Shown: piece after piece, positions 17,100-25,629 of the stretch
How the letters are laid out: each line of letters starts with the position of its first letter
Numbering within the stretch: the first letter of the stretch is position 1
Assembly (NCBI GenBank): GCA_013387205.1
Contig: WARV01000013.1
Coordinates: forward strand, 1 to 44,788
From: Patescibacteria group bacterium
GTDB taxonomy: Bacteria > Patescibacteriota > Doudnabacteria > UBA920
Reading direction: 5' to 3'
DNA: 44,788 bases
Notes under the pieces: model-generated
The model's database searches: none
What the model was told of the DNA's origin: nothing
Seen by the model: only the letters and a program-made list of their open reading frames with translations
Made by a program: the position numbers and the translations under genes

Positions 17100-17224
17100 G
17101 TTCCGCTGATTTCTCGGGGATTACTACGCCCCAAAGGGGCCACTTTGTGGCGGATTTCTCGCAGATAACCGCATTCCGCGTGTTATCTGCGTTGCTATCC
17201 GCGTGTATTCCGCGTTATAAATAT

Positions 17225-17331
17225 AAAAAACTCCCCATTCAGAGAGAGTCCAAAAGCGCCTTTTTCTTTGGTTCCACTTACATCCGTTCAAGGGCTCTTT
17301 TTTAGTATACCCTATTTTTTAATATTTGCAA
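17225..17331 (-). promoter_or_regulatory. rplI promoter plus short leader with terminator-like hairpin
   Basis: TTGCAA(17326-17331)-16-TATACT(17304-17309); AAAAGAGCC/GGCGCTTTT pairing; ACTCTC-TCTGAATG-GGGAGT + T6 (17225-17250). Confidence 0.55.
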
Positions 17332-17409
17332 GACCAAATATAAACATAATCCGAATTACCCAAATCTTATCCAAATGACCCGAAATAGGACTCATTTGGG
17401 GTATTCGGA

Positions 17410-18324
17410 TTATATTCTTAAATATTTCCTAATCGCTAAAAGTGTGGAAAAAACCGCCAGGATAATGGAAATCGCAAAAACCATCAAAACCAGATATAGG
17501 AAATTAAAGATATTCTGGTTAAAGACAGTCACCGAAGGATTAACATACATGGCAATTTTCGGTAAGACACCGGAAAAAATCGGCAAAAACAAGACTGACG
17601 TAATTACTGTCGCGGAAATCGCGTATAGCAAACTTTCCACCACAAACGGCCCCCTAATATACCAATTTGTCGCCCCCACCAGCCTCATAATTTCAACTTC
17701 TTCTTTGCGGTTATAAATTGTTAGGGTGATTGTATTATAAATAACTAAGACCGCGATTATGGAAAACACTATAGCCAAGCCAAGTCCGAACGTGACAATG
17801 AATTTCAAAATTTTTCCAAGCCTCTCAATAACCAAACGGTTATCTTCAAAATTCACCTTGCTGATGAAATCTTTGTATTTTACGTCCTGCAATTTCGCCG
17901 AAATAGCCGGATAATCTTCCAAGTTATATGCTTTTATATTTATTGTCGCAGGCAGCGGGTTCTCGCTCAGCTCGTTCAAAGACTGGGTAATCGATTGGTC
18001 GTTCTGGTGCCGGTCCTTAAATTGCTGGAATGCCTGTTCCGACGACGTATACACAATCTGCCTGACTTTCGGGTCTGTCTCGATATCTTTTTTAATATTC
18101 ATTATCTGGTCTTCAACCAGCCCGTTTTTAAAATATACGCTAATATCAACTTTATCCTGAATGGTGTTGATGGAATAATTAGTCACTGCGAACATTAAAA
18201 ACAGAACTGACAAAATCACCAAAGTTATGGTCATAACCATGGTAGCGGCTGCAGACAGCCATAAATTGCGCCAGAAATTAATGGCACCGGTCTTTATTAT
18301 GCGAAAAATTGAGATAGAATCTAA
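17410..18324 (-). CDS. ftsX: cell division protein FtsX
   Basis: MLDSISIFRIIKTGAINFWRNLWLSAAATMVMTITLVILSVLFL; EVEIMRLVGATNWYIRGPFVVESLLYA; start trimmed from the track ORF. Confidence 0.9.
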   Translation of the reverse strand, partial: LDSISIFRIIKTGAINFWRNLWLSAAATMVMTITLVILSVLFLMFAVTNYSINTIQDKVDISVYFKNGLVEDQIMNIKKDIETDPKVRQIVYTSSEQAFQQFKDRHQNDQSITQSLNELSENPLPATINIKAYNLEDYPAISAKLQDVKYKDFISKVNFEDNRLVIERLGKILKFIVTFGLGLAIVFSIIAVLVIYNTITLTIYNRKEEVEIMRLVGATNWYIRGPFVVESLLYAISATVITSVLFLPIFSGVLPKIAMYVNPSVTVFNQNIFNFLYLVLMVFAISIILAVFSTLLAIRKYLRI

Positions 18325-18422
18325 CATAAAACAATTGACAAAAATGACATAAATGACAAAATTGAACAAAAATTACTGCAGTATTATTTCCGTCGTTTTT
18401 GTCATTTTTTTAATTTTTGTCA

Positions 18423-19100
18423 TTACAATTTGTATTTTCCCTTCTCCTGTTCTATTGTCACTTTGCCGTTTTCAATGGTAATAACGCGCTTTTTTATTTT
18501 ATTAACCAAATCCGCAGCGTGGGTCGCCAAAATTACTGTGGTACCAAGCTGGTTGATTTTCAAAAGCAAATCCAAAACTTCATTGGCGTTAACTTCGTCC
18601 AAATTTCCTGTCGGTTCATCGGCTAACAATAAAACAGGACGATGCGCCAATGCGCGGGCAATGGCTACGCGCTGTTTTTCCCCACCAGACATTTGGTGCG
18701 GAAAATTGTCTTTTTTATGCATAAGTCCGACCAAATCCAAAATTTTCGGCACGTCTTTGCCGATTTTATCCTTCCTGTGTCCGCAGACCTCCATGGCAAA
18801 AGCCACGTTTTCAAACGCAGTCCTTTTTGGCAAAAGCTTGATGTCCTGGAAAACAACGCCGATTTTCCTGCGAAGATAAGGCAAATCCGTCTTCTTCACG
18901 CGCGAAATATCTATGTCGTCAATTAAAATTTTTCCGCCATCAATTTTTTCTTCGCCGATAATCAGCTTAAGCAAGGTGGATTTTCCGGCTCCTGACATTC
19001 CGACCAAAGAAATAAACTCGCCGTGATGGATTTCTAAGTCCAGCCCGTCCAAAGCTTTGGTTTTATTATAGTGTTTTGTTACGTTTTCGAATTTAATCAC
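18423..19100 (-). CDS. ftsE: cell division ATP-binding protein FtsE
   Basis: VIKFENVTKHYNKTKALDGLDLEIHHGEFISLVGMSGAGKSTLLKLI; Walker B LLLADEPTGNLD; GTG start chosen over the longer track ORF. Confidence 0.92.
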   Translation of the reverse strand: MIKFENVTKHYNKTKALDGLDLEIHHGEFISLVGMSGAGKSTLLKLIIGEEKIDGGKILIDDIDISRVKKTDLPYLRRKIGVVFQDIKLLPKRTAFENVAFAMEVCGHRKDKIGKDVPKILDLVGLMHKKDNFPHQMSGGEKQRVAIARALAHRPVLLLADEPTGNLDEVNANEVLDLLLKINQLGTTVILATHAADLVNKIKKRVITIENGKVTIEQEKGKYKL

Positions 19101-19397
19101 AATATAATCATAATGACCCGAATAATATACGAATGCCCCAAATGCACCCATTTATTATTCGTGGCATTTGGATAAATTCGTAGATTCGGATTATATCTTT
19201 ATTTTATTATATCAAATTTTATTTCAAAAGAAAAATTTTAATAAAAAAATCTTCCAAATCCACAATTTGCTTTACCTGCCATACGTAGCCTTGGCAAAGT
19301 ATGATGAACTTAGAAGATACCGGCAAGTGGTGCGAACACTTGCCGTATGAAATGTGTATAATTACGGCCTTCGCACGGCCGATTGTCTGGTCAGGCG

Positions 19398-20339
19398 TTA
19401 GTTAAATCCATGGAGCTGTACTTTGGTTTTCAGTTCATGACGCCGATCCATCTCCTGAAGGATACCATGCAGCATCTCCATAAACCTTGGCACGCTGTAC
19501 TGGTTGAGCGGGCACCCAAGTTCGGCGAATAACATCTGATACTGCACTTTGGCCAAACGAAAGTCGCAGGGTTTACTAAGCGTATTCACCGCCTTGGTAC
19601 AGAGCAGATAGAGCAAACCTTCGGCGAAGAACAGGGAAGAATTGAAGAGCAGGGCGAGTTTCTTTTCAGATTCATAAACCCACTCCTTCTCCCAGCCGAA
19701 ACGCAACCAAGTGCGCTCATTGCACTTTTCAGCCAGCTTCTTATCGTCGAGCTTGCGCCCACCGAGCTTCTCGAACATCTCCTGATAGAACTTTGGGTGG
19801 TATTGGATGTACCCCAACGCCCAGCGCATGCCGCGAACGATGCTGTCAAAAAAGATGTCGAGGCCAGACTCCTTTAGAGGCAGGAAACCGAGAGAGCAGA
19901 ACCACCCCTCGATCACCTCTTTCTTTTCGACCGTTTTCTCCTCGTCAATGAGCGAGCGAATGAAGAAAATGGCGCGCGGAAGCCCTAGCCCCTTCTTCAC
20001 CAAAAGTTCAAGCGCCGTGAACAGGAAGTATAACACACCTATGGCGCGGCTCGGACCGCAAGTCTTCACTAACACAGAAGCGTTACCGCCGTCGATGGGA
20101 AAACCAAGCGCTTCAGCCTTGTCAAGCTGGCCCCAGTAAAAATCTTCCTTCTCTATTTCTTCGCCCTGGTCCCAACAGTTTGCACGTATTGCCGATGGGT
20201 CACCGCATCCTCTGCCGGGAACCGGCGGAACCAAAAACCTCTCAACATCACTCTTTTCCAACTTCTGCATTATCATCTTAATTATCCTCGATTTCATCGT
20301 TTCTGATGTGGTTGTACTGCGTTGATATTTGCCAGACAA
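19398..20339 (-). CDS. hypothetical protein, no recognised family
   Basis: 313-aa ORF with distinct, more GC-rich codon usage than neighbours; real start may be MKSRIIKMIMQ. Confidence 0.7.
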   Translation of the reverse strand: MSGKYQRSTTTSETMKSRIIKMIMQKLEKSDVERFLVPPVPGRGCGDPSAIRANCWDQGEEIEKEDFYWGQLDKAEALGFPIDGGNASVLVKTCGPSRAIGVLYFLFTALELLVKKGLGLPRAIFFIRSLIDEEKTVEKKEVIEGWFCSLGFLPLKESGLDIFFDSIVRGMRWALGYIQYHPKFYQEMFEKLGGRKLDDKKLAEKCNERTWLRFGWEKEWVYESEKKLALLFNSSLFFAEGLLYLLCTKAVNTLSKPCDFRLAKVQYQMLFAELGCPLNQYSVPRFMEMLHGILQEMDRRHELKTKVQLHGFN

Positions 20340-20518
20340 AAAACACTGTTGGCACCTATTACCCGCTGAAAAATTCGTGAAAAATACAAATCCTTAAGTG
20401 GGTATGGGTACCAATAAAAAATTGTGCCTCCTAAAAATTTTACCTATAATTATAGCACTTTTGTAGCTTATTGTCAATAGATATAATTATAATTGGCTTT
20501 ATTAAGCCATATTTAAAT

Positions 20519-20576
20519 AACTCAGCCACCCCAGTTAACTAAAAATACAAGTTAACGGGGTAAAGCCGAGTCATTT
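20519..20576. repeat. hairpin element, copy 1 (downstream of prfB)
   Basis: Reverse complement TGACTCGGCTTTACCCCGTTAACTTGTATTTTTAGTTAACTGGGGTGGCTGAGTTATT, aligned without gaps over 58 nt to 25490-25547. Confidence 0.8.
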
Positions 20577-20586
20577 GTAAGATAGC

Positions 20587-21702
20587 CTATATTACCTGTT
20601 GCTCCAAATACTTTTCCACAAATTCATCCAACTCGCCGTTTAATACGGAATCAGGGTCGGAAGTTTCAAAATTCGTACGGTGGTCTTTGACCATTTTATA
20701 CGGATGCAACACATAGGAACGGATTTGGTTCCCCCACTCCGCGGACTTAAACTCCCCGCGGATTTCCTGTTTTTCTTTTTGCAGCCGCTCTTCTTCCAAA
20801 GCTTTCAGTTTTGCCATTAAAATTTTCATGGCCAGTTCACGGTTCTGGTGCTGCGATCTTTCGTTTTGGATAGAAACTTTTATACCTGTTGGGATATGAG
20901 TAATGCGGATAGCACTATATGTAGTATTAACAGATTGTCCGCCGTGGCCCGAAGAGGTGTTGGCTTCTATCTTTAAATCTTTTGGATCCAATTTTAATTC
21001 CTCCTGCTCTTCCAATATCGGCAGCAGTTCCAAAAGAGCGAAAGATGTTTCCCTGGTATGCGCCGGATTAAACGGAGAAAGCCTGACCAGGCGATGAACG
21101 CCCGCCTCGCTTTTTAGCAAGCCATAAGCGTAAGGCCCGAAAACTTCCACCACAGCAGATTTTACCCCGCCCTGCTCGCCACGGTTTAATTCCAAAACTT
21201 CTGTGGAAAAACCTTTCTTTTCGCTGTACCTTAAAAACATCCGGAGTAATATTTCCGCCCAGTCCTGGGCATCCACGCCGCCAGCTCCGGAATGCACGGA
21301 AAAAATCGCGTTATGGTCATCGTATTTTTTAGAAAGGAGTGCCACAAACCTATTTTTTTTGTACTGGCTTTCTAAATCCTCAACCTGCTTTTTTAAAAAT
21401 TCCACCGTTTCTTCTGACTCGTCGGTGTTGTGGCTAATTAAATCCAAAGTTTCGGACACGTTCTTTTCCAGATTCGTCCAAAAATCGAAAAAATTCTTCA
21501 GCTGGCTATGTTCCTGCGTAATTTTTTGCGCAGTCTGGTTATCGCTCCAAAAATCCGGCACCGACATCTTGTCTTCCAATTCCAAAACCCTTTGCTCCTT
21601 TTGCGGCAAATTAAGATGAGATTTAAGATTCACGATTTCAGATTTTAAGTTTTCTATTCGTTTAATAAGTTCATTCACAAAAGAATTGAGCAAAAGTGAC
21701 AT
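20587..21702 (-). CDS. prfB: peptide chain release factor 2
   Basis: TSSGHGGQSVNTTYSAIRITHIPTGIKVSIQNERSQHQNRELAMKIL; uninterrupted frame. Confidence 0.93.
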   Translation of the reverse strand: MSLLLNSFVNELIKRIENLKSEIVNLKSHLNLPQKEQRVLELEDKMSVPDFWSDNQTAQKITQEHSQLKNFFDFWTNLEKNVSETLDLISHNTDESEETVEFLKKQVEDLESQYKKNRFVALLSKKYDDHNAIFSVHSGAGGVDAQDWAEILLRMFLRYSEKKGFSTEVLELNRGEQGGVKSAVVEVFGPYAYGLLKSEAGVHRLVRLSPFNPAHTRETSFALLELLPILEEQEELKLDPKDLKIEANTSSGHGGQSVNTTYSAIRITHIPTGIKVSIQNERSQHQNRELAMKILMAKLKALEEERLQKEKQEIRGEFKSAEWGNQIRSYVLHPYKMVKDHRTNFETSDPDSVLNGELDEFVEKYLEQQVI

Positions 21703-21753
21703 AATTCACATAAATGAGCAAAAATGACAAACCTTATTTTTATACGTAGTTGT

Positions 21754-21872
21754 CATTCCGAGTGCAGCCGAGGAATCTCCCTTTTTTTGGCTACTTAAGA
21801 GATCCTTCGCCCTTCAGATGCACTTGGGCTCAGAGCCTGCCCCGGACTTGATCCGGGGATGACGCAAGGGCG
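21754..21872. repeat. dispersed intergenic repeat (GTCATTCCGAGTGCAGCCGAGGAATCTC...GAGATCCTTCG...CCGGGGATGACGC)
   Basis: Related copies at 23858-23967 and a shorter one at 13159-13194. Confidence 0.75.
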
Positions 21873-21912
21873 TCATTTATGTCAATTTTGTCACTTTTTT
21901 AATTTTTGTCAT

Positions 21913-23820
21913 TTATTTAACTTCCTTATACTCCGCATCCACCGGACCCTGGTTGTTATCTGATCCGGAATTGGAAGACGGGTTGTCTGTCCCCGGGTTA
22001 GGGCTGCCTGCGCCCGCAGCCTGGCTTGCTGCATCCGGAGCCGAGTACATTGCCGCGCCGACTTTTTGGATAGCATCGGAAAGTTCCTGAATGGCTTTCT
22101 TTATAGCTTCGGCATCGTCCTTGTCCTTAATTTCCTTTAAGGTCTTAATTTTTTCTTCGGCCGCGGCTTTGTCTTCGGCTTTAGCCTTGTCGCCAGCATC
22201 CTTCAAAGTTCTTTCAGCCACGGAAATTAAAGTATCGGCCTGGTTTCTGGTATCAGCCACTTCCTTGCGCTTGCGGTCTTCCGCGGCATGTGCCTCAGCT
22301 TCCTTTTTCATGCGCTCAATTTCGTCCTTGTTCAAGTTGGATGATCCCTGGATAGTAATGTGCTGCTCTTTGCCGGTTGCCTTGTCTTTGGCTTTCACGG
22401 TCAAAATTCCATTAGCATCGATGTCAAAAGTAACTTCCACTTGCGGGATGCCGCGCGGCGCCGGAGGAATACCGTCCAAAATAAACCTGCCCAAATCCTT
22501 GTTGTCGCTCGCAAACTGGCGCTCGCCTTGTAAGACGTGTATCTCCACGCTGGTCTGGTTGTCGGCTGCGGTGGAAAACACCTGGGACTTGGAAGTCGGG
22601 ATAGTGGTATTGCGCTCAATGAGCGGAGTCATAACGCTGCCCAAAGTTTCCAAACCCAAAGTCAAAGGAGTAACGTCGAGCAATAAAATTTCCTTGCCCT
22701 GCACGTCGCCGGAAAGCACGCCGGCCTGGATGGCCGCGCCCTTGGCCACGGCTTCCATCGGGTCAATGCCGTGTTCCACCTGCTTGCCAATGTAATCTTC
22801 CACGAATTTCTGGACAGATGGCATCCTGGTCGGCCCGCCTACCAAAATAATTTTGTCTATATTGTTAGGTCCGAAAGCTGAATTCAACTTTTTGCCCACG
22901 TCAGCAATGGCATCAGATACCGGCTTGCGCATTCTTTCAATAATCGGCTTAATCAGTTCTTCCAATTTGGCGCGGGTAATTTTCATCTGCAAATGCTTGG
23001 GCCCGCTCTGGTCCGCGGTTATGAACGGCAAATTGATTTCAGTTTCCAAAGTAGTGGAAAGTTCTATTTTGGCTTTTTCCGCAGCTTCCCTCACGCGGTT
23101 CATGGCCATCTTGTCTGAAGTAACATCAATACCGGATTCCTGTTTGAACGAATCGGTAATGTATTTTATCAAAGCCGCGTCCATGTCCTTGCCGCCCAAA
23201 GCCGTGTCACCGGAAGTAGAAAGCACTTCAAAAGTCGCCTGCCCGTCTTCTTCCACAAATGACATAATGGTTACGTCCAAGGTGCCCCCGCCTAAATCGA
23301 ACACCAAAATCTTCTGTTCCTTGGCAGCGGATTTATCCAAACCATAAGCAAAAGCCGCGGCTGTCGGTTCGTTAATTACGCGCACGACTTCCAAGCCGGC
23401 AATTTCCCCGGCATTCTTGGTCGCGTGCCTTTGGGCATCATCGAAATAAGCCGGCACGGTAATGACTGCTTTGGTCACAGGCTCGCCCAAAAAGCTTTCC
23501 GCGTCTTTCTTGATTTTCTGCAAAATGAAAGCGCTAATCTGTTCCGGCGCGTAATCTTTGCCGTTGATGTTGTATTTAAAGTTGGTTCCCATTTTGCGCT
23601 TGGCTTCGAAAACCGTTCCTTCCGGATTGGTCACTGCCTGGCGCCTGGCCGGTTCGCCGACCAGTTTTTCGCCTTCTTTAGTAAAGGCCACGTAAGACGG
23701 AAAGGCTTTTCCGCCGACAGACATGCCTTCGGCCGCCGGAATCATCACTGGCTTACCGCCTTCCATCACGCTTGCCGCACTATTGGAAGTCCCTAAATCT
23801 ATACCGATTATCTTTGCCAT
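21913..23820 (-). CDS. dnaK: molecular chaperone DnaK
   Basis: [32 protein letters not shown]...; [28 protein letters not shown]. Confidence 0.96.
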   Translation of the reverse strand: MAKIIGIDLGTSNSAASVMEGGKPVMIPAAEGMSVGGKAFPSYVAFTKEGEKLVGEPARRQAVTNPEGTVFEAKRKMGTNFKYNINGKDYAPEQISAFILQKIKKDAESFLGEPVTKAVITVPAYFDDAQRHATKNAGEIAGLEVVRVINEPTAAAFAYGLDKSAAKEQKILVFDLGGGTLDVTIMSFVEEDGQATFEVLSTSGDTALGGKDMDAALIKYITDSFKQESGIDVTSDKMAMNRVREAAEKAKIELSTTLETEINLPFITADQSGPKHLQMKITRAKLEELIKPIIERMRKPVSDAIADVGKKLNSAFGPNNIDKIILVGGPTRMPSVQKFVEDYIGKQVEHGIDPMEAVAKGAAIQAGVLSGDVQGKEILLLDVTPLTLGLETLGSVMTPLIERNTTIPTSKSQVFSTAADNQTSVEIHVLQGERQFASDNKDLGRFILDGIPPAPRGIPQVEVTFDIDANGILTVKAKDKATGKEQHITIQGSSNLNKDEIERMKKEAEAHAAEDRKRKEVADTRNQADTLISVAERTLKDAGDKAKAEDKAAAEEKIKTLKEIKDKDDAEAIKKAIQELSDAIQKVGAAMYSAPDAASQAAGAGSPNPGTDNPSSNSGSDNNQGPVDAEYKEVK

Positions 23821-23857
23821 AATATTTCTCCTTATTATCTTTATTGGCATCATTCCG

Positions 23858-23967
23858 CTTGTCCTCCGTAGCTTTAGCGGAGGAGGAAGTGCATCCGAGG
23901 AATCTCATTCTTTAGAGATCCTTCGTCGGCTGCACTCAGAGCTTGCCCCGGACTTGATCCGGGGATG
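23858..23967. repeat. dispersed intergenic repeat, second copy
   Basis: AGTGCATCCGAGGAATCTCATTCTTTAGAGATCCTTCGTCGGCTGCACTCAGAGCTTGCCCCGGACTTGATCCGGGGATGACG. Confidence 0.75.
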
Positions 23968-24001
23968 ACGCCGGTAATTAAAATTCTAAATAAATTAATG
24001 G

Positions 24002-24517
24002 TTATTTCTTTTTGCTAATCACGACCTGGCTTGGCCTTATTACCTTCCCATTCAGTTCAAAGCCAGTCTGCAGTTCGTCTATAATTATTCCGTCGTCGGA
24101 TTCAGATTCCAGCTCCCTGACGGCTTCGTGAAAATTGGGGTCGAACTTCTTGCCGACAGCTTCTATCTTTTTTACTCCCAGTTCCGCCAAAACTTTGTCG
24201 AGCTGCATGACTATTCCTTCTATCCCCTTTTGCCAGTTGCTGTATTTGTCAAAAAATTCTTGATTCTTACTTCTTGATTCTTGATTCTCTTCTATTGGCA
24301 GATGATGCAGCGCTTGTTCCAAAGAATCAATTGTCGGCAAAAGTTTGGCAACAGTAACCTCTTTAGCAAACTCTATCAAGTCCTTACTTTCGGCTTCCTT
24401 GCGCCGCCTGTAGTTTTCAAAATCCGCTAAAGCCCTCTTCCAATTACTAGTAACCGCATCGAGGTCTTTTTGTAATTCATCCAGGTTTTGTTCTTCTTGT
24501 TGATTTTCGTCGGGCAT
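24002..24517 (-). CDS. grpE: nucleotide exchange factor GrpE
   Basis: WKRALADFENYRRRKEAESKDLIEFAKEVTVAKLLPTIDSLEQAL...FDPNFHEAV. Confidence 0.92.
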   Translation of the reverse strand: MPDENQQEEQNLDELQKDLDAVTSNWKRALADFENYRRRKEAESKDLIEFAKEVTVAKLLPTIDSLEQALHHLPIEENQESRSKNQEFFDKYSNWQKGIEGIVMQLDKVLAELGVKKIEAVGKKFDPNFHEAVRELESESDDGIIIDELQTGFELNGKVIRPSQVVISKKK

Positions 24518-24527
24518 AAATTCTTTA

Positions 24528-24605
24528 TTCTCTACTAAATACTAAAATATACGAAAGGTACGAAATTACAGATTTAGTATTTTTAGTATTAATTAGTATT
24601 TAGTA
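24528..24605. repeat. TACTAAAT-word intergenic hairpin
   Basis: CTACTAAATACTAA ... TTAGTATTTAGTAG perfect 14-bp arms; same word family at 42472-42597. Confidence 0.75.
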
Positions 24606-24612
24606 GAAGCGA

Positions 24613-25371
24613 TTATCTGATTAAAAAAATTAACAAAACCATTCCTGCTCCTCCCAAAAGTTTGCTTATATACTCCATCAAGCTCAAGTTCTTCTCATAC
24701 TTCATGGACTTTGGGCCAATTAGGCCGATAACTCCTTTTTTGCCGGAAGGCAAAGTCAGGCCGGAGACAATCATGGAGTAATCCGACTTTTTGCTTAGCT
24801 TTAATTCCTTGCCAATGAATGCTGCCGGAGCCTCGCCAGAATACTGCTCAATCATGGTCTGAGCATATTGGTCTATGTCGTCAAAAAATTGGGCAATCTC
24901 TTGGGCGTCTTCCGCAGGCAATGCCGGGTTGGCCAAAATATTAGACAAGCCGATTGTGGAAACTTCTTCCGGAAATAAAGTGAATGAAGCCTGTTCGCTG
25001 TGTTCAGCCAAAAGCTTGGCTATTCTCCTGCCCATTTCCACGTGTGCGATTTGCAGTTTCAGCAATTCCCTCTTGAGCAATTCCTGTTCTTTTAAGGACA
25101 GCTTCACTTTATCCATAAGCTGGTTGACGAAATAGCGAAAGCCTTTATCCGTCGGTACGCGCCCCGATGAAGTGTGCGGCTGCATAATATAGCCTGCGTT
25201 TTCCAAAGCCGCCATCTCGTTCCTGATGGTTGCCGGGCTAACCCCTATCTGGTACTTTTCCGCCAAGTCCTGGCTGGCTACCGGCTGGCCATTGTCACAG
25301 TTTTCTTTGACGATAGCCGCAAGTATCCTTGCCTGCCTTTGGGTTAGTTCGTTATTTTGGATGTTATCCAT
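24613..25371 (-). CDS. hrcA: heat-inducible transcription repressor HrcA (short form, 252 aa)
   Basis: LTQRQARILAAIVKENCDNGQPVASQDLAEKYQIGVSPATIRNEMAALENAGYIMQPHTSSGRVPTDKGFRYFV. Confidence 0.9.
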   Translation of the reverse strand: MDNIQNNELTQRQARILAAIVKENCDNGQPVASQDLAEKYQIGVSPATIRNEMAALENAGYIMQPHTSSGRVPTDKGFRYFVNQLMDKVKLSLKEQELLKRELLKLQIAHVEMGRRIAKLLAEHSEQASFTLFPEEVSTIGLSNILANPALPAEDAQEIAQFFDDIDQYAQTMIEQYSGEAPAAFIGKELKLSKKSDYSMIVSGLTLPSGKKGVIGLIGPKSMKYEKNLSLMEYISKLLGGAGMVLLIFLIR

Positions 25372-25404
25372 AACGTTTTTGTTAGCAGTCTTATTCTTAG
25401 TTTG

Positions 25405-25440
25405 ATAATATCATTAGCACTCTAGGGTGTCAAGTGCTAA
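25405..25440 (-). promoter_or_regulatory. CIRCE operator overlapping the hrcA promoter
   Basis: TTAGCACTC-N9-AAGTGCTAA (25414-25440, one mismatch to consensus); minus-strand TTGACA(25428-25433)-17-TATTAT(25405-25410). Confidence 0.92.
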
Positions 25441-25489
25441 ATATTAAATTTTGATGGTCATAAAAATGCCTTATTTAAGGCAAAATGAA

Positions 25490-25547
25490 TGACTCAACTT
25501 TACCCCGTCAAATTGCATTCTTATTTGACTGGGGCGGTTGAGTTATT
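25490..25547. repeat. hairpin element, copy 2
   Basis: TGACTCAACTTTACCCCGTCAAATTGCATTCTTATTTGACTGGGGCGGTTGAGTTATT. Confidence 0.8.
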
Positions 25548-25558
25548 CACCAAACGCA

Positions 25559-25597
25559 ACAAGGGGACATCTTGCGCTGCGCAAGATGTCCCCTTGT
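25559..25597. repeat. 19-T-19 palindrome (ACAAGGGG...CCCCTTGT), copy 1
   Basis: ACAAGGGGACATCTTGCGC-T-GCGCAAGATGTCCCCTTGT. Confidence 0.9.
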
Positions 25598-25629
25598 TTA
25601 ATTACACCTAGATTCTATAATTCTAAATT

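Noticed and set aside
19300-19400. Integron attC site next to the 19398..20339 gene (GGCGTTAGTT)
   Set aside because: Only one core-like GTTA motif; no matching partner core arranged as in attC, no integrase visible.
22091-22795. Long antisense ORFs over dnaK (22091..22795, 22853..23347, 23425..23796)
   Set aside because: Typical mirror ORFs of a conserved, codon-biased gene.
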